DNA of 64,000 bases from an uncultured Eubacteriales bacterium (lineage in GTDB: Bacteria > Bacillota > Clostridia > Lachnospirales > Lachnospiraceae). Every line of letters begins with the position of its first letter. Position 1 is the stretch's first letter. Made by a program: the position numbers and the translations under genes. The stretch is from positions 248,001-312,000 of the forward strand of contig ONPU01000001.1 of the NCBI GenBank assembly GCA_900319795.1, given 5' to 3'. The notes beneath the pieces are model-generated. The model saw nothing but the letters and a program-made list of their open reading frames with translations, was not told the DNA's origin and did not search any database. Shown here piece by piece: positions 52,782 through 64,000 of this stretch.

Positions 52782-53960
52782 TCAATGATGGAACAGACGG
52801 ATGCCGGTAAATGCCATCGTCATATTATACATGTCGCAGGCCGCGATGACATCGTCGTCCCTTACGGATCCGCCGGGCTCGGCAATATATTTTACACCCG
52901 ACTTCGCCGCTCTTTCGATATTATCGGAGAACGGGAAGAACGCGTCGGATCCCAGAGAAACGCCGTCGGCCTGATCGAGCCAGGCTCTCTTCTCTTCCTT
53001 TGTAAAGACTTCCGGTTTTTCCGCGAAGATCCTCTGCCAGACACCGTCTCTTAAAACGTCTTCATACTCATCACCGATATAGACGTCGATGGCGTTGTCC
53101 CTGTCCGGTCTTCTGATGTTGTCGACGAATTTCAGGCCGAGAACCTGAGGACTCTGACGCAGGAGCCAGTTGTCGGCTTTGTTTCCGGCAAGACGTACGC
53201 AATGTACACGGGACTGCTGTCCGGCGCCGACGCCGATCGCCTGTCCGTCTTTCGCGTAGCATACGGAATTGGACTGCGTGTATTTCAATGTAATGAGAGA
53301 AACGATCAGATCTCTCTTCGCCTCTTCCGGGAATTCCTTATTCTTTGTGACGATATTCTGAAGCAGCTCTTCGTTGATCAGCAGATCATTTCTTCCCTGC
53401 TCGAAGCAGATTCCGAATACTTCTTTATGCTCCGCGGATGCCGGAACATAATCCGGATCGATTTCGATGACGGTATAGCCGCCCTTCTTCTTCTCTTTCA
53501 GAATTTCAAGAGCTTCCGGCGTATATCCCGGCGCAATGATTCCGTCCGATACTTCTCTGCGGACTGCTTTCGCTGTGGATTCATCGCAGATATCGCTTAA
53601 GGAAATGAAATCTCCGAAAGAGCTCATCCGATCGGCTCCGCGCGCGCGGACATACGCTGAGGCCAGCGGAGACAGTTCTCCGAGATCATCAGCGAAATAG
53701 ATCTTTTTCAGCGTATCGTTCAGCGGAAGTCCTACAGCCGCTCCCGCAGGGGAAACATGCTTAAAGCTCGCCGCGGACGGAAGGCCTGTCGCTTTCTTCA
53801 GGTCTGTTACCAGCTGCCATCCGTTCAGCGCGTCCATAAAGTTGATATAGCCCGGTCTGCCGTTCAGGACCCGCAGAGGAAGATCCCTTCCGTCAGCAAC
53901 ATAGATCTTCGACGGTTTCTGATTGGGGTTGCATCCGTATTTCAGTTCCAGTTCTTTCAT
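52782..53960 (-). CDS. AICAR formyltransferase (stand-alone PurH C-terminal domain)
   Basis: Catalyses transfer of the formyl group from 10-formyl-THF to AICAR, the penultimate step of IMP synthesis. 392 residues: only the transformylase half of a typical 510-residue PurH is present, with no N-terminal MGS-like IMP cyclohydrolase. Signatures: NPNQKPSKIYVADG, AASFKHVSPAGAAVG, KYTQSNSVCYAKDGQAIGVGAGQQSRVHCVRLAG, and the C-terminal SLGSDAFFPFSDNIERAAKSGVKYIAEPGGSVRDDDVI. The Met at 53960 has AAAGGA upstream and is preferred to 53978. It directly follows a PurO-like cyclohydrolase gene, which supplies the missing activity. Confidence 0.93.
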   Translation of the reverse strand: MKELELKYGCNPNQKPSKIYVADGRDLPLRVLNGRPGYINFMDALNGWQLVTDLKKATGLPSAASFKHVSPAGAAVGLPLNDTLKKIYFADDLGELSPLASAYVRARGADRMSSFGDFISLSDICDESTAKAVRREVSDGIIAPGYTPEALEILKEKKKGGYTVIEIDPDYVPASAEHKEVFGICFEQGRNDLLINEELLQNIVTKNKEFPEEAKRDLIVSLITLKYTQSNSVCYAKDGQAIGVGAGQQSRVHCVRLAGNKADNWLLRQSPQVLGLKFVDNIRRPDRDNAIDVYIGDEYEDVLRDGVWQRIFAEKPEVFTKEEKRAWLDQADGVSLGSDAFFPFSDNIERAAKSGVKYIAEPGGSVRDDDVIAACDMYNMTMAFTGIRLFHH

Positions 53961-53977
53961 TATAAAGGGTCCTTTCA

Positions 53978-54694
53978 TTATATATTCGCGTTTATGATAC
54001 GGCTTTCATAAGTCCCTGTCTGTAGATCGATCACCCGTGTAAAGAGCGAGACTTTATTGTCCTTATTCAGCGCTTCCCATATATTGTTCGTAAATTGATC
54101 GATATCCGCGTCTCCCATTTCAATACGGACCGGTTCTCCGGCAAAGCTCGGCAGCGGATTCCCGTCGTCCATGTAGGTGCTGATAAAACGTCCCTCTCCC
54201 GCTATTGCCGGGGAATAGGAAAATGTATAGCGCTGGTCTCCGTCCGGATTGCCGTCCGCGCTTTTCAGAATGGAAATCTCATACTCCGCGCAGCCGTCTT
54301 TTACCGTTACAATGGCCGAAATTCTCGGCGTGTAATTCGGGCCGTCCGGCTCGTAGCGGCGGCTTTTCAGTGCCTCAGTGAACGTAATTCCCGAAGCAAG
54401 TCCTTCATATACCGTATCGGTCTGGTTTCCGTTTGTGACGATCGTGCTGTTTCCGAATACTCTGACCGGAGCATAGATGATGAGACTCGGGTCTTCCATT
54501 TTGGACTCATCGAATGCCTGTGTCCGGATTCCCTCTCCGTCCTCCACGAAGATTCTGTTGCGGGAATTCACGCTTCTTCCCATAATGAAGTAGGCAATTC
54601 TTGCATATCGTCCGTCCGCGCTTAAGCCAACGGCGATTCCTCTTCCGGGATAGCTTTTTCTCTTGAGAATTTCAGTCAGTTTCTGCTTGTCCAT
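53978..54694 (-). CDS. purO: PurO-type IMP cyclohydrolase
   Basis: 238-residue enzyme of the archaeal-type IMP cyclohydrolase family, closing the purine ring from FAICAR to IMP. Family look: GRGIAVGLSADGRYARIAYFIMGRSVNSRNR, IYAPVRVFGNSTIVTNGNQTDT, YEPDGPNYTPRISAIV. It is unrelated in sequence to the PurH N-terminal domain. It lies between guaB and the stand-alone AICAR formyltransferase, 17 bp from the latter, so three consecutive enzymes from AICAR to XMP share one transcript. I rely on the motif pattern and this context. Confidence 0.88.
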   Translation of the reverse strand: MDKQKLTEILKRKSYPGRGIAVGLSADGRYARIAYFIMGRSVNSRNRIFVEDGEGIRTQAFDESKMEDPSLIIYAPVRVFGNSTIVTNGNQTDTVYEGLASGITFTEALKSRRYEPDGPNYTPRISAIVTVKDGCAEYEISILKSADGNPDGDQRYTFSYSPAIAGEGRFISTYMDDGNPLPSFAGEPVRIEMGDADIDQFTNNIWEALNKDNKVSLFTRVIDLQTGTYESRIINANI

Positions 54695-54734
54695 GGCGAT
54701 CCTTTCTTAATTTGACTAAGACACATCTTAAAAA

Positions 54735-56269
<1,535 letters not shown>

Positions 56270-56276
56270 CTTTTTC

Positions 56277-56771
56277 TTAATATTCAAACACTTTTCTCGG
56301 AATTCTGTATTTCAGATCCTTCAGAATCTCCTCGTCAATATTCAGACGATATTTCGTTTTGTCCTGTCCGCCCGTTACAATGACGTATACTTTATCTTCC
56401 GCGTTGCCGGAAGTATAGTCTTTCACGGCATAGCTCTGACCGTAACTGTCAAGTTCATGTGAGCCTTCAGGAGCAACGCACTCGATGTCCGCGAACGCGA
56501 TACTCACAAGTGACTTTCTGCTCTGTTTGGAGTAGATTACGGCAATATCCAGATCTCCGTTGACATAGCTGTATTCGTATTCCTTATTGAATCTCGGAAA
56601 CAGAAAAAAGCACGCAATACCGGCCACAACAAACAGACCGAGGAGAATCGGGTTTCCGAAAAGGCCCAGGATGAGGAGCAGGACTGTCAAAAGGATCAAT
56701 CCCACCTTCGCGAGTCCGTCGAACGGACCGGGCTTTCTGGAAATAAACTGCTCATAAAACTTATCGCCCAT
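56277..56771 (-). CDS. Small membrane protein (DUF6106-like)
   Basis: 164 residues. An N-terminal YEQFISRKPGPFDG segment is followed by two hydrophobic segments (about 21-37 and 45-60: AKVGLILLTVLLLILGLF and LLGLFVVAGIACFFLF), then a cytosolic mixed alpha/beta region of about 100 residues with YVNGDLDIAVIYSKQSRKSLVSIAFADIE. The look fits a family I recall as DUF6106, common in Lachnospiraceae; function unknown. It begins 3 bp after the groEL stop, so it is translationally coupled to the chaperonin and would be induced with it. Confidence 0.75.
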   Translation of the reverse strand: MGDKFYEQFISRKPGPFDGLAKVGLILLTVLLLILGLFGNPILLGLFVVAGIACFFLFPRFNKEYEYSYVNGDLDIAVIYSKQSRKSLVSIAFADIECVAPEGSHELDSYGQSYAVKDYTSGNAEDKVYVIVTGGQDKTKYRLNIDEEILKDLKYRIPRKVFEY

Positions 56772-56774
56772 AGA

Positions 56775-58412
<1,638 letters not shown>

Positions 58413-58415
58413 TTA

Positions 58416-58703
58416 TTATTCTTCGACGACCGCGAGAATATCATTCTGCTTTACGACGATATATTTATCTTCACCGAGCTTGACTTCCGTGCCGGCATAT
58501 TTGGAATAGATGACCTTCTGTCCGACTTTGACAGTCATCACGATTTCCTTGCCGTCCACAACTCCGCCGGGTCCTACGGCGACAACTTCCGCCTGCTGCG
58601 GCTTTTCCTTAGCCTGTCCCGGAAGTACAATTCCGGACGCGGTAGTCTCTTCCGCCTCGATCTCCCTTAATACGACTCTGTCGCTAAGCGGTACTAACTT
58701 CAT
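58416..58703 (-). CDS. groES: Co-chaperonin GroES
   Basis: 95-residue heptameric lid of the GroEL chamber. It starts MKLVPLSDRVVLREIEAEE, has the mobile loop TTASGIVLPGQAKEKPQQAEVVAVG, and ends in KQNDILAVVEE. AAAGGAGG precedes the ATG. First gene of the operon, directly behind the CIRCE element. Confidence 0.98.
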   Translation of the reverse strand: MKLVPLSDRVVLREIEAEETTASGIVLPGQAKEKPQQAEVVAVGPGGVVDGKEIVMTVKVGQKVIYSKYAGTEVKLGEDKYIVVKQNDILAVVEE

Positions 58704-58740
58704 AAATCAACGCCTCCTTTAGCATTTCTTTTTCATATTG

Positions 58741-58767
58741 GTAGCACTCATCTTATTAGAGTGCTAA
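58741..58767. promoter_or_regulatory. CIRCE element (HrcA operator)
   Basis: GTAGCACTC-N9-GAGTGCTAA: matches the TTAGCACTC-N9-GAGTGCTAA consensus with a single changed base (first position). It lies 37 bp before groES and just downstream of the promoter. Confidence 0.95.
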
Positions 58768-58779
58768 CGTCTAAACGGT

Positions 58780-58808
58780 AATATACGCTTATAAGTGTTT
58801 CCTGTCAA
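58780..58808 (-). promoter_or_regulatory. groESL promoter
   Basis: Minus strand -35 TTGACA (58803-58808), 17-bp spacer, -10 TATATT (58780-58785), a sigma-A type promoter immediately upstream of CIRCE. Confidence 0.85.
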
Positions 58809-58817
58809 GAGATATTT

Positions 58818-58848
58818 CAAAAAAGACGGCCGCTTCACGCGGCCGTCT
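58818..58848 (-). terminator. codY terminator
   Basis: GACGGCCGC and GCGGCCGTC with a short 5-base loop, followed on the minus strand by TTTTTT. It lies just after the codY stop. Confidence 0.9.
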
Positions 58849-58866
58849 GGTAAACTCAGTTCATGA

Positions 58867-59652
58867 TTATTTTTTACTTCGTGTGGATTTGATTTCGTCG
58901 AGTTCCTCAAAGATATAGTCGTTCAGGACTTTGATATAGGTTCCCTTCATTCCCGAACTTCTCGACTCGATGACGCCGGCGCTTTCGAACTTGCGCAGGG
59001 CGTTGACAATCACGCTCCTCGTGATACCGACGCGGTCGGCCACTTTGCTTGCTACAAGGATGCCTTCGCTTCCGTCCAGTTCTTCAAAAATATGAATGAT
59101 CGCTTCCAGTTCGGAAAACGAAAGTGTGGAAAACGCGGATTTGACCACCGCTCTTTTTCTGGTTTCTTCGGCATTTTCCTCGTCGACAGAGCGCATCATC
59201 TCAAGTCCGACAACCGTTGTGCCGTATTCGCTTACGATAATGTCTTCTATGTCGTAAGGCCTGTCGGAACGATAGCAGAATACCGTGCCGTACCGTTCAC
59301 CCGCTATATCAATCGGATTGATCACAGCCGTATAGCTGTCGATTCCTTCGGACTCAAATCCGAGTGTCCTCAGGTTCACATTCTCTTTTGTGGAAAGAAC
59401 ACCGAGGAAGCGGTCGTTCAGAAGCCCGTCTATAAAGCTTCCGATCTCGTTATTGATCATCTCGTCAATGACAGGGACTCCTTCGCAAAGGCCTACTCCG
59501 AGCACCTTGCCCTTCTTGCTGATCACAAGGATATTGGAAGACAGCGTTTCCACCAAAACACTGCATATATCGTTGAACACCACCTTGGTAGTGCTGGTAT
59601 TGTGAAGAAGTTTGCTGATCTTTCTGGTCTTATCCAGAAGCTGAACGCTCAT
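58867..59652 (-). CDS. codY: GTP-sensing pleiotropic repressor CodY
   Basis: Global regulator of Firmicutes that senses GTP and branched-chain amino acids and represses nutrient-limitation genes. 261 residues. An N-terminal GAF ligand domain (MSVQLLDKTRKISKLLHNTS...VLVETLSSNILVISKKGKVLGVGL) is followed by a C-terminal winged helix-turn-helix with GILVASKVADRVGITRSVIVNALRKFESAGVIESRSSGMKGTYIKVLN. GGAGG precedes the ATG. Its likely targets in this window include ilvE, but that is inferred from other species. It lies between topA and the groESL operon. Confidence 0.97.
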   Translation of the reverse strand: MSVQLLDKTRKISKLLHNTSTTKVVFNDICSVLVETLSSNILVISKKGKVLGVGLCEGVPVIDEMINNEIGSFIDGLLNDRFLGVLSTKENVNLRTLGFESEGIDSYTAVINPIDIAGERYGTVFCYRSDRPYDIEDIIVSEYGTTVVGLEMMRSVDEENAEETRKRAVVKSAFSTLSFSELEAIIHIFEELDGSEGILVASKVADRVGITRSVIVNALRKFESAGVIESRSSGMKGTYIKVLNDYIFEELDEIKSTRSKK

Positions 59653-59869
59653 TGAGGCCTCCTTTCGTCATGCTGTATAATCTGTTCCGTAGTGTTTTCC
59701 GCCTGCTTTCCGACAGATATGATGCTCATTCGCAATAAAATAAAATGCTTCTGAATACAAACCTTAAATCCATTCATTCTTATGCAACTATATTATAACA
59801 TATATAATTGTCTTTCACAAGAAAGACTTTGCAGAATTTTCTTGAAATATCAGAAAATATCGGAAAACA

Positions 59870-61957
59870 TCACGACACTTCCTGATTTCCCTCCTCTTTT
59901 CCGATCTTCTCACTGTATCCGCATGACTGATCGGAGCAGACCAGGTTCGAGCCCCTGATCACCATATAACTTCCGCACTCGGGGCATTTTTTCCCGGACG
60001 GTCTTGTCCAGGACATAAACGAGCACTCGGGTGAATTGGAACATCCATAGTACTTCCGGCCTTTGCGCGTTCTCCGGATGACCACATCTCCTCCGCACAG
60101 CGGACAGCTGATGCCTGCTTTTTCAAAGTACGGTTTGGTATTTCTGCACTCCGGAAAACCGGGGCAGGCCAGGAACTTTCCGTGAGGGCCGTATTTGATG
60201 ACCATCATCCTTCCGCATTCCTCACACGGAATATCACTGACTTCGTCCGCGACTTTTACCTTTTCCAGTTCCGCGTCGGCCTTATCCACCTCGTTCTTCA
60301 GATCGGGATAGAAATTCCGGACAATCGTCTTCCAGTTGACGGTCCCTTCGGCAACGCCGTCAAGGAGCGTCTCCATATTGGCAGTAAAGTCCGCATTGAC
60401 AATCTGCGGGAAGGAACGGCTCATCAGTTCGTCGACGACTTCTCCGAGCTCCGTCATGAAGAGATTCTTCTGTTCTTTCGTTATATAGTGTCTCGCCAGG
60501 ATCGTAGAGATCGTAGGCGCGTAGGTACTCGGCCGTCCGATTCCCCGTTCCTCAAGCGTCCTTACGAGGGAACTTTCCGTAAAATGTGACGGCGGCTGCG
60601 TGAAATGCTGTGCTTTCGAAGCATTTTCAAAATGAAGTTCCGAAAGTTCTTCCGGTTCCGGAATACTGCGTCCCGTCTCCGAAGGATCCTCTCCGCTCTC
60701 CTTATACACATCCCTGAAACCGGCGAAGATCTGTTTGGAAGCGGCGTAGGAAAATGTAAATGTTCCCGCTTTCAGTTTCAAAGAGATTGTCTTCAATACC
60801 GCAGGGGCCATACAGCTTGCCGCAAAGCGGTTCCAGATGAGCTGGTACAGCCTGAACTGATCCCTGCTGAGGGACTCTTTGACACGGACCGGCGTCCTTG
60901 AAATCTGAGTCGGCCTGATTGCCTCATGGGCATCCTGCGCTCCGCGGGCAATCGCGTCCTTCCGGACACTGCCCTTGTAGTTCTCCCCGTACTGCTCCTC
61001 GATATAGCGCATGGCATCGGCCGCGGCTTCATCCGAAACTCTGGTGGAGTCCGTTCTCAGGTAAGTGATGAGACCGACGGTGCCTTCCCCTTTAACATCC
61101 ACGCCTTCATAGAGCTGCTGCGCGATCCGCATGGTTTTTGAAGTGGAGAAGCCGAGCGCGTTGCCGGCTTCCTGCTGCAGCGTACTGGTTGTAAAAGGAA
61201 GGGGCGGCTTCTTTTTTCTCTCTCCGCTTTTGATATCCTCCGTAATCAGCTCTTCGGTCTCAAGCGCTTTCGTGGCAGCGTCCACGGTCTTCTCATCGAA
61301 GAACTCCCTGCTGTTTCCGTCTCCGATCAGCTTCGCTGTCAGTTTCTTGCCGCTCTTTTTTGCTGTAAACTCCGCTTCCAGCGTCCAGTATTCCTTCGGA
61401 ACAAAATCGTTAATCTCGTGTTCCCTTTCGCTGATCAGATGCAGCGCGGCGGACTGAACACGTCCGGCCGAAAGGCCTCTTTTCACCTTTTTCCAGAGAA
61501 CGGGGCTGATCTCGTAACCGACCAGCCGGTCTACAACGCGTCTGGCCTGCTGGGCGTCAACCAGCTTCATATCGATATCGCGGGGATGCTTCAGGGAATC
61601 CCTCACGGCGGTTTTCGTTATTTCGTTAAATGTAATTCTTTTGATCTTCCCGGGGTCGAGGTTCAGCGCACTGATCAAATGCCATGAAATCGCCTCGCCC
61701 TCACGGTCAGGGTCCGTTGCCAGATAAATCTTATCGGCTCCCTTCGCTGCTTTTCTCAAAGAGGCAAGCAGTTCTCCTTTTCCTCTGATCGTGATGTATT
61801 TCGGTTCAAAATCATGTTCCACATCGATTCCGATCTGACTTTTGGGAAGATCCCTTACGTGACCCATGGATGCCTGTACATCATATGTTTTTCCCAAAAA
61901 TTTACCGATCGTCTTCACCTTCGCGGGCGACTCGACAATCACCAGATTTTTAGCCAT
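59870..61957 (-). CDS. topA: DNA topoisomerase I
   Basis: Type IA topoisomerase relaxing negative supercoils. About 695 residues. TOPRIM domain (AKNLVIVESPAKVKTIGKFLG; LATDPDREGEAISWHL), the active-site Tyr region GLITYLRTDSTRVSDE, and three C-terminal zinc ribbons (CEECGRMMVIKYGPHGKFLACPGFPEC; CPLCGGDVVIRRTRKGRKYYGCSNSPEC; CPECGSYMVIRGSNLVC). The Met at 61957 has GGAGG upstream and is preferred to an upstream in-frame ORF start at 62041. It is divergent from yifB. Topoisomerase I and codY adjacency is common in Firmicutes. Confidence 0.97.
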   Translation of the reverse strand: MAKNLVIVESPAKVKTIGKFLGKTYDVQASMGHVRDLPKSQIGIDVEHDFEPKYITIRGKGELLASLRKAAKGADKIYLATDPDREGEAISWHLISALNLDPGKIKRITFNEITKTAVRDSLKHPRDIDMKLVDAQQARRVVDRLVGYEISPVLWKKVKRGLSAGRVQSAALHLISEREHEINDFVPKEYWTLEAEFTAKKSGKKLTAKLIGDGNSREFFDEKTVDAATKALETEELITEDIKSGERKKKPPLPFTTSTLQQEAGNALGFSTSKTMRIAQQLYEGVDVKGEGTVGLITYLRTDSTRVSDEAAADAMRYIEEQYGENYKGSVRKDAIARGAQDAHEAIRPTQISRTPVRVKESLSRDQFRLYQLIWNRFAASCMAPAVLKTISLKLKAGTFTFSYAASKQIFAGFRDVYKESGEDPSETGRSIPEPEELSELHFENASKAQHFTQPPSHFTESSLVRTLEERGIGRPSTYAPTISTILARHYITKEQKNLFMTELGEVVDELMSRSFPQIVNADFTANMETLLDGVAEGTVNWKTIVRNFYPDLKNEVDKADAELEKVKVADEVSDIPCEECGRMMVIKYGPHGKFLACPGFPECRNTKPYFEKAGISCPLCGGDVVIRRTRKGRKYYGCSNSPECSFMSWTRPSGKKCPECGSYMVIRGSNLVCSDQSCGYSEKIGKEEGNQEVS

Positions 61958-62094
61958 GATTATCCTCCGCATAACGGTTCCCGAAAATGCACACAGTTGA
62001 GCATCTGTTTTCAGACAACAGACAAAGAACCGTCTGATCATTTAAATAGCTTTCTGTCTGAACAGTTACCCATCATACATGAATTATTTATCTC

Positions 62095-62123
62095 TTGCAA
62101 GAAATAATTCCTCATATTATAAT
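62095..62123 (+). promoter_or_regulatory. yifB-dprA promoter
   Basis: -35 TTGCAA (62095-62100), 17-bp spacer, perfect -10 TATAAT (62118-62123), about 150 bp before yifB. Confidence 0.65.
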
Positions 62124-62139
62124 AAAAGGCACCTTTTAT
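62122..62139. promoter_or_regulatory. Palindrome at the yifB transcription start
   Basis: ATAAAAGG-CA-CCTTTTAT, perfect 8-bp arms with a 2-bp centre, covering the end of the -10 and the expected +1. The position suits a repressor operator; a binding protein is not known. Confidence 0.5.
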
Positions 62140-62148
62140 CATTTCAGT

Positions 62149-62175
62149 AAAAAGATCCCGTTCCGGGGTCTTTTT
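62149..62175 (+). terminator. Hairpin terminator or attenuator in the yifB leader
   Basis: AAAAAGATCCC and GGGGTCTTTTT form a stem with one T-G wobble and a short loop, ending in a T-run. It lies about 20-45 nt after the predicted start and about 97 bp before yifB. No gene ends here, so it would stop a leader transcript unless read through. The rest of 61958-62271 shows no gene. Confidence 0.6.
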
Positions 62176-62271
62176 GCGTTCAGGGCTGTTTTTTATAAAA
62201 CGCTCCTTCCTTATCAGGTCCCGAACGGATCATCTCAATGAACCTCATCGGACAATGAAAGGAGTGTTTTC

Positions 62272-63801
62272 ATGTTCAGCAGCATCTTATCCGCATCCGT
62301 AAACGGACTGGAAATCCATCCCGTCCGTGTTGAAACGGATATCAGCGACGGTCTTCCCCAGTTTACGATGGTCGGTTATCTCACTGCCCAGGTAAAGGAG
62401 GCCGGAGACCGTGTCCGTTCCGCGTTTCGCAACAGCGGATTCTTCCTGCCTTCAAAAAGAATCACCGTCAATCTGTCGCCCGCGGATGTCCCGAAAAACG
62501 GTTCCCGTTTTGATCTGCCGGTGGCAGTCTCCGTCCTCGCCGCTTCCAACATCCTCCCTCCGTCTTCCCTTACCGGAGTGATGGCCGCGGGCGAACTGTC
62601 TTTAAACGGAGATCTGAATCCTGTAAGCGGCATTCTTCCGATCGCGATCAAGGCTAAGGAAGAGCATCTTCGATGCCTTCTCGTTCCGGCCGAAAACTTT
62701 AACGAGGCCTCTGCCGTCGACGGAATCGCTGTCATCCCTTTGAGAAACCTCCTGGAGGCGGTGGAGTTTCTGAAAAACGGAGTCCTGCCGAACATCCCCA
62801 AACGCAAACAGGAAGATTTTACTCTCAATGAGTACGGGATCGACTTCCGTGATATTCAAGAACAGCTGACCGCCAAACGGGCAGCCGCGATCGCCGTGGC
62901 CGGTTTCCACAATCTGCTCCTCATCGGTTCCCCCGGATCCGGCAAAACGATGATCGCGAGGAGAATGCCGACAATCATGCCCCCTTTGGGGACATCGGAG
63001 TGTCTGGAAATATCGAAGATCTACAGCATCTCAGGGCTCTTAAGCAGTGACCGTCCTCTTATCGGGACCCGGCCCTTCAGGCATCCGCATCATACGGTTT
63101 CCCCTCAGGCGCTTGCCGGAGGCGGACGGTTTCCTGCGCCCGGAGAAGTGACACTGGCCCACCGGGGGATTCTCTTTCTCGATGAATTTCCCGAATTCTC
63201 CCCCTCCGCCATAGAAATACTGAGACAGCCCCTCGAAGACCGTTCCATCACAATCTCACGCCAGGCCGGGAGCGTCACGTTTCCTGCGGGTTTTCTCCTT
63301 CTGGCCGCAATGAATCCCTGTAAGTGCGGATACTACCCCGACAGAAATCTGTGTACCTGCAGTCCCAGGGATATCAACGCCTATATCAGCAGAATATCCA
63401 GGCCGCTTCTTGACAGGATCGATCTTTGCGTCAGCTGTTCGCCGGTCAGTTATAAGGACCTCATTTCCGGGGAAAGTTCCCAGCCTGGTTCGGCAGAAAT
63501 CCGCGAAAAAGTTCTCGCCGCGCGGCAGATCCAGCTTCAGCGTTTTTCTTCCTCGCCGATCCGCTTCAACTCGGAAATACCTCCTTCCAAACTTCCGCTA
63601 TACTGTCCGCTTGAACCCATGGCCGAAAGCATTCTGAAGGACGCCTTTGAGCAGCATTCGTTCAGTGCCAGAGGCTATCACCGCATACTAAAAGTGGCCC
63701 GGACAATCGCCGATCTCGACGGATCGGACATCATCTGCGCACGGCACATTGATGAAGCGCTGTTCTTCCGGACTGTGGACGAAACCTATTGGAAACAGTA
63801 A
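62272..63801 (+). CDS. YifB/ComM-family Mg-chelatase-like AAA+ ATPase
   Basis: 509-residue protein related to ComM, which helps integrate single-stranded DNA in natural transformation. The N-terminal Lon-protease-like domain (about 1-170) is followed by AAA+ motifs: Walker A LLIGSPGSGKTMIARRMPTIMPPL, the conserved FRHPHHTVSPQALAGGG, Walker B GILFLDEFPEFSP, a Cys-containing insert NPCKCGYYPDRNLCTCSPRD, and a C-terminal Mg-chelatase segment with SARGYHRILKVARTIADLDGS. AAAGGAG precedes the ATG. The dprA gene follows 30 bp downstream, strengthening a role in DNA uptake or recombination. Confidence 0.95.
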   Translation: MFSSILSASVNGLEIHPVRVETDISDGLPQFTMVGYLTAQVKEAGDRVRSAFRNSGFFLPSKRITVNLSPADVPKNGSRFDLPVAVSVLAASNILPPSSLTGVMAAGELSLNGDLNPVSGILPIAIKAKEEHLRCLLVPAENFNEASAVDGIAVIPLRNLLEAVEFLKNGVLPNIPKRKQEDFTLNEYGIDFRDIQEQLTAKRAAAIAVAGFHNLLLIGSPGSGKTMIARRMPTIMPPLGTSECLEISKIYSISGLLSSDRPLIGTRPFRHPHHTVSPQALAGGGRFPAPGEVTLAHRGILFLDEFPEFSPSAIEILRQPLEDRSITISRQAGSVTFPAGFLLLAAMNPCKCGYYPDRNLCTCSPRDINAYISRISRPLLDRIDLCVSCSPVSYKDLISGESSQPGSAEIREKVLAARQIQLQRFSSSPIRFNSEIPPSKLPLYCPLEPMAESILKDAFEQHSFSARGYHRILKVARTIADLDGSDIICARHIDEALFFRTVDETYWKQ

Positions 63802-63831
63802 ACGACTTTTTCAATGAAAAGGAGAGCCATC

Positions 63832-64000
63832 ATGAGTAATAGAATAATGGAAATAGAAAGAGACCACTCCCTCTATCCGGAACGAATGAAGGCTTTGCCC
63901 GGCATGCCCCAAAAGCTCTATGTCCTGGGCTCGCTTCCCCGGGACGACATCCCCACCGTCGGCATCGTCGGCGCAAGGCTCTGCAGCCCTTACGGTCACA
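63832..64000 (+). CDS. dprA: DNA processing protein DprA, 5' end only
   Basis: First 56 residues of a DprA-like protein cut by the window edge. It begins MSNRIMEIERDHSLYPERMKAL and contains KLYVLGSLPRDDIPTVGIVGARLCSPYG, the start of the Rossmann fold typical of DprA/Smf, which loads RecA onto incoming single-stranded DNA. AAGGAG precedes the ATG. It follows yifB, its usual partner. Confidence 0.9.
   Translation, partial: MSNRIMEIERDHSLYPERMKALPGMPQKLYVLGSLPRDDIPTVGIVGARLCSPYGH

Noticed and set aside
59845-59860. CodY-box-like sequence near the end of topA
   Set aside because: About three mismatches in AT-rich DNA and about 190 bp from codY, behind topA; not distinguishable from chance.

Overview
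The window reads as a chromosomal segment of a Gram-positive anaerobe of the class Clostridia, most likely a Lachnospiraceae-type Firmicute. This rests on a SCIFF peptide and its radical SAM maturase beside secDF, CodY, a CIRCE-controlled groESL operon, two L,D-transpeptidases, HemZ, a fused SecDF, a stand-alone AICAR formyltransferase paired with a PurO-type IMP cyclohydrolase, and AGGAGG-type ribosome binding sites. Base composition looks close to 50% GC. I see no phage, insertion sequence, CRISPR array or rRNA. Most genes lie on the minus strand.

Layout. 1-3.1 kb: topoisomerase IV operon parE-parC (parC cut by the window edge). 3.1-16.2 kb: a long minus-strand housekeeping block, recJ-apt-rel-MBL hydrolase-hemZ-Hpt-HD-GYP-hisS-aspS-L,D-transpeptidase, covering stringent response, purine salvage, tRNA charging and wall cross-linking. 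16.2-20.4 kb: scfA-scfB-secDF. 20.4-25.8 kb: an acidic repeat-rich surface protein, mutY plus a glycosyltransferase on the plus strand, and a second L,D-transpeptidase. 26-28 kb: class II aldolase, a 60-residue protein and a PRTase-like protein. 28-35.2 kb: iorA-iorB-ACT divergent from an acyl-CoA ligase, then an amidohydrolase with its sodium symporter. 35.3-38.6 kb: an SH3b protein, an aldo-keto reductase, tRNA-Ala and a SpoVK/CbbX-like AAA+ protein. 38.6-38.8 kb: a candidate structured small RNA. 38.8-46.8 kb: ThrH, an ArsB/NhaD-type permease, a very large RND pump and a PutP-like symporter. 46.9-51.2 kb: sucrose operon (MFS carrier, XRE protein, GH32 hydrolase, HAD phosphatase). 51.4 kb: tRNA-Gly. 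51.6-56.2 kb: ilvE and guaB-purO-AICARFT. 56.3-64 kb: groES-groEL-small membrane protein, codY, topA, then yifB-dprA (cut) on the plus strand.

The strongest non-routine signals are regulatory. A near-identical operator-like element (CTTTAACGCATTRATG) sits in the core promoter regions of iorAB and of the amidohydrolase/symporter operon, with a weaker copy before the PutP-like gene; a different perfect inverted repeat covers the start point of the acyl-CoA ligase. Together they suggest one aryl/acyl-acid utilisation regulon. Other signals are a 15-bp perfect inverted repeat flanking the PutP-like start codon, a promoter-to-terminator transcript with four hairpins and no gene (38637-38811), and an RND pump with a coiled-coil insertion of about 400 residues. 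All functional statements come from reading the sequence and from remembered family knowledge; no database search was run.
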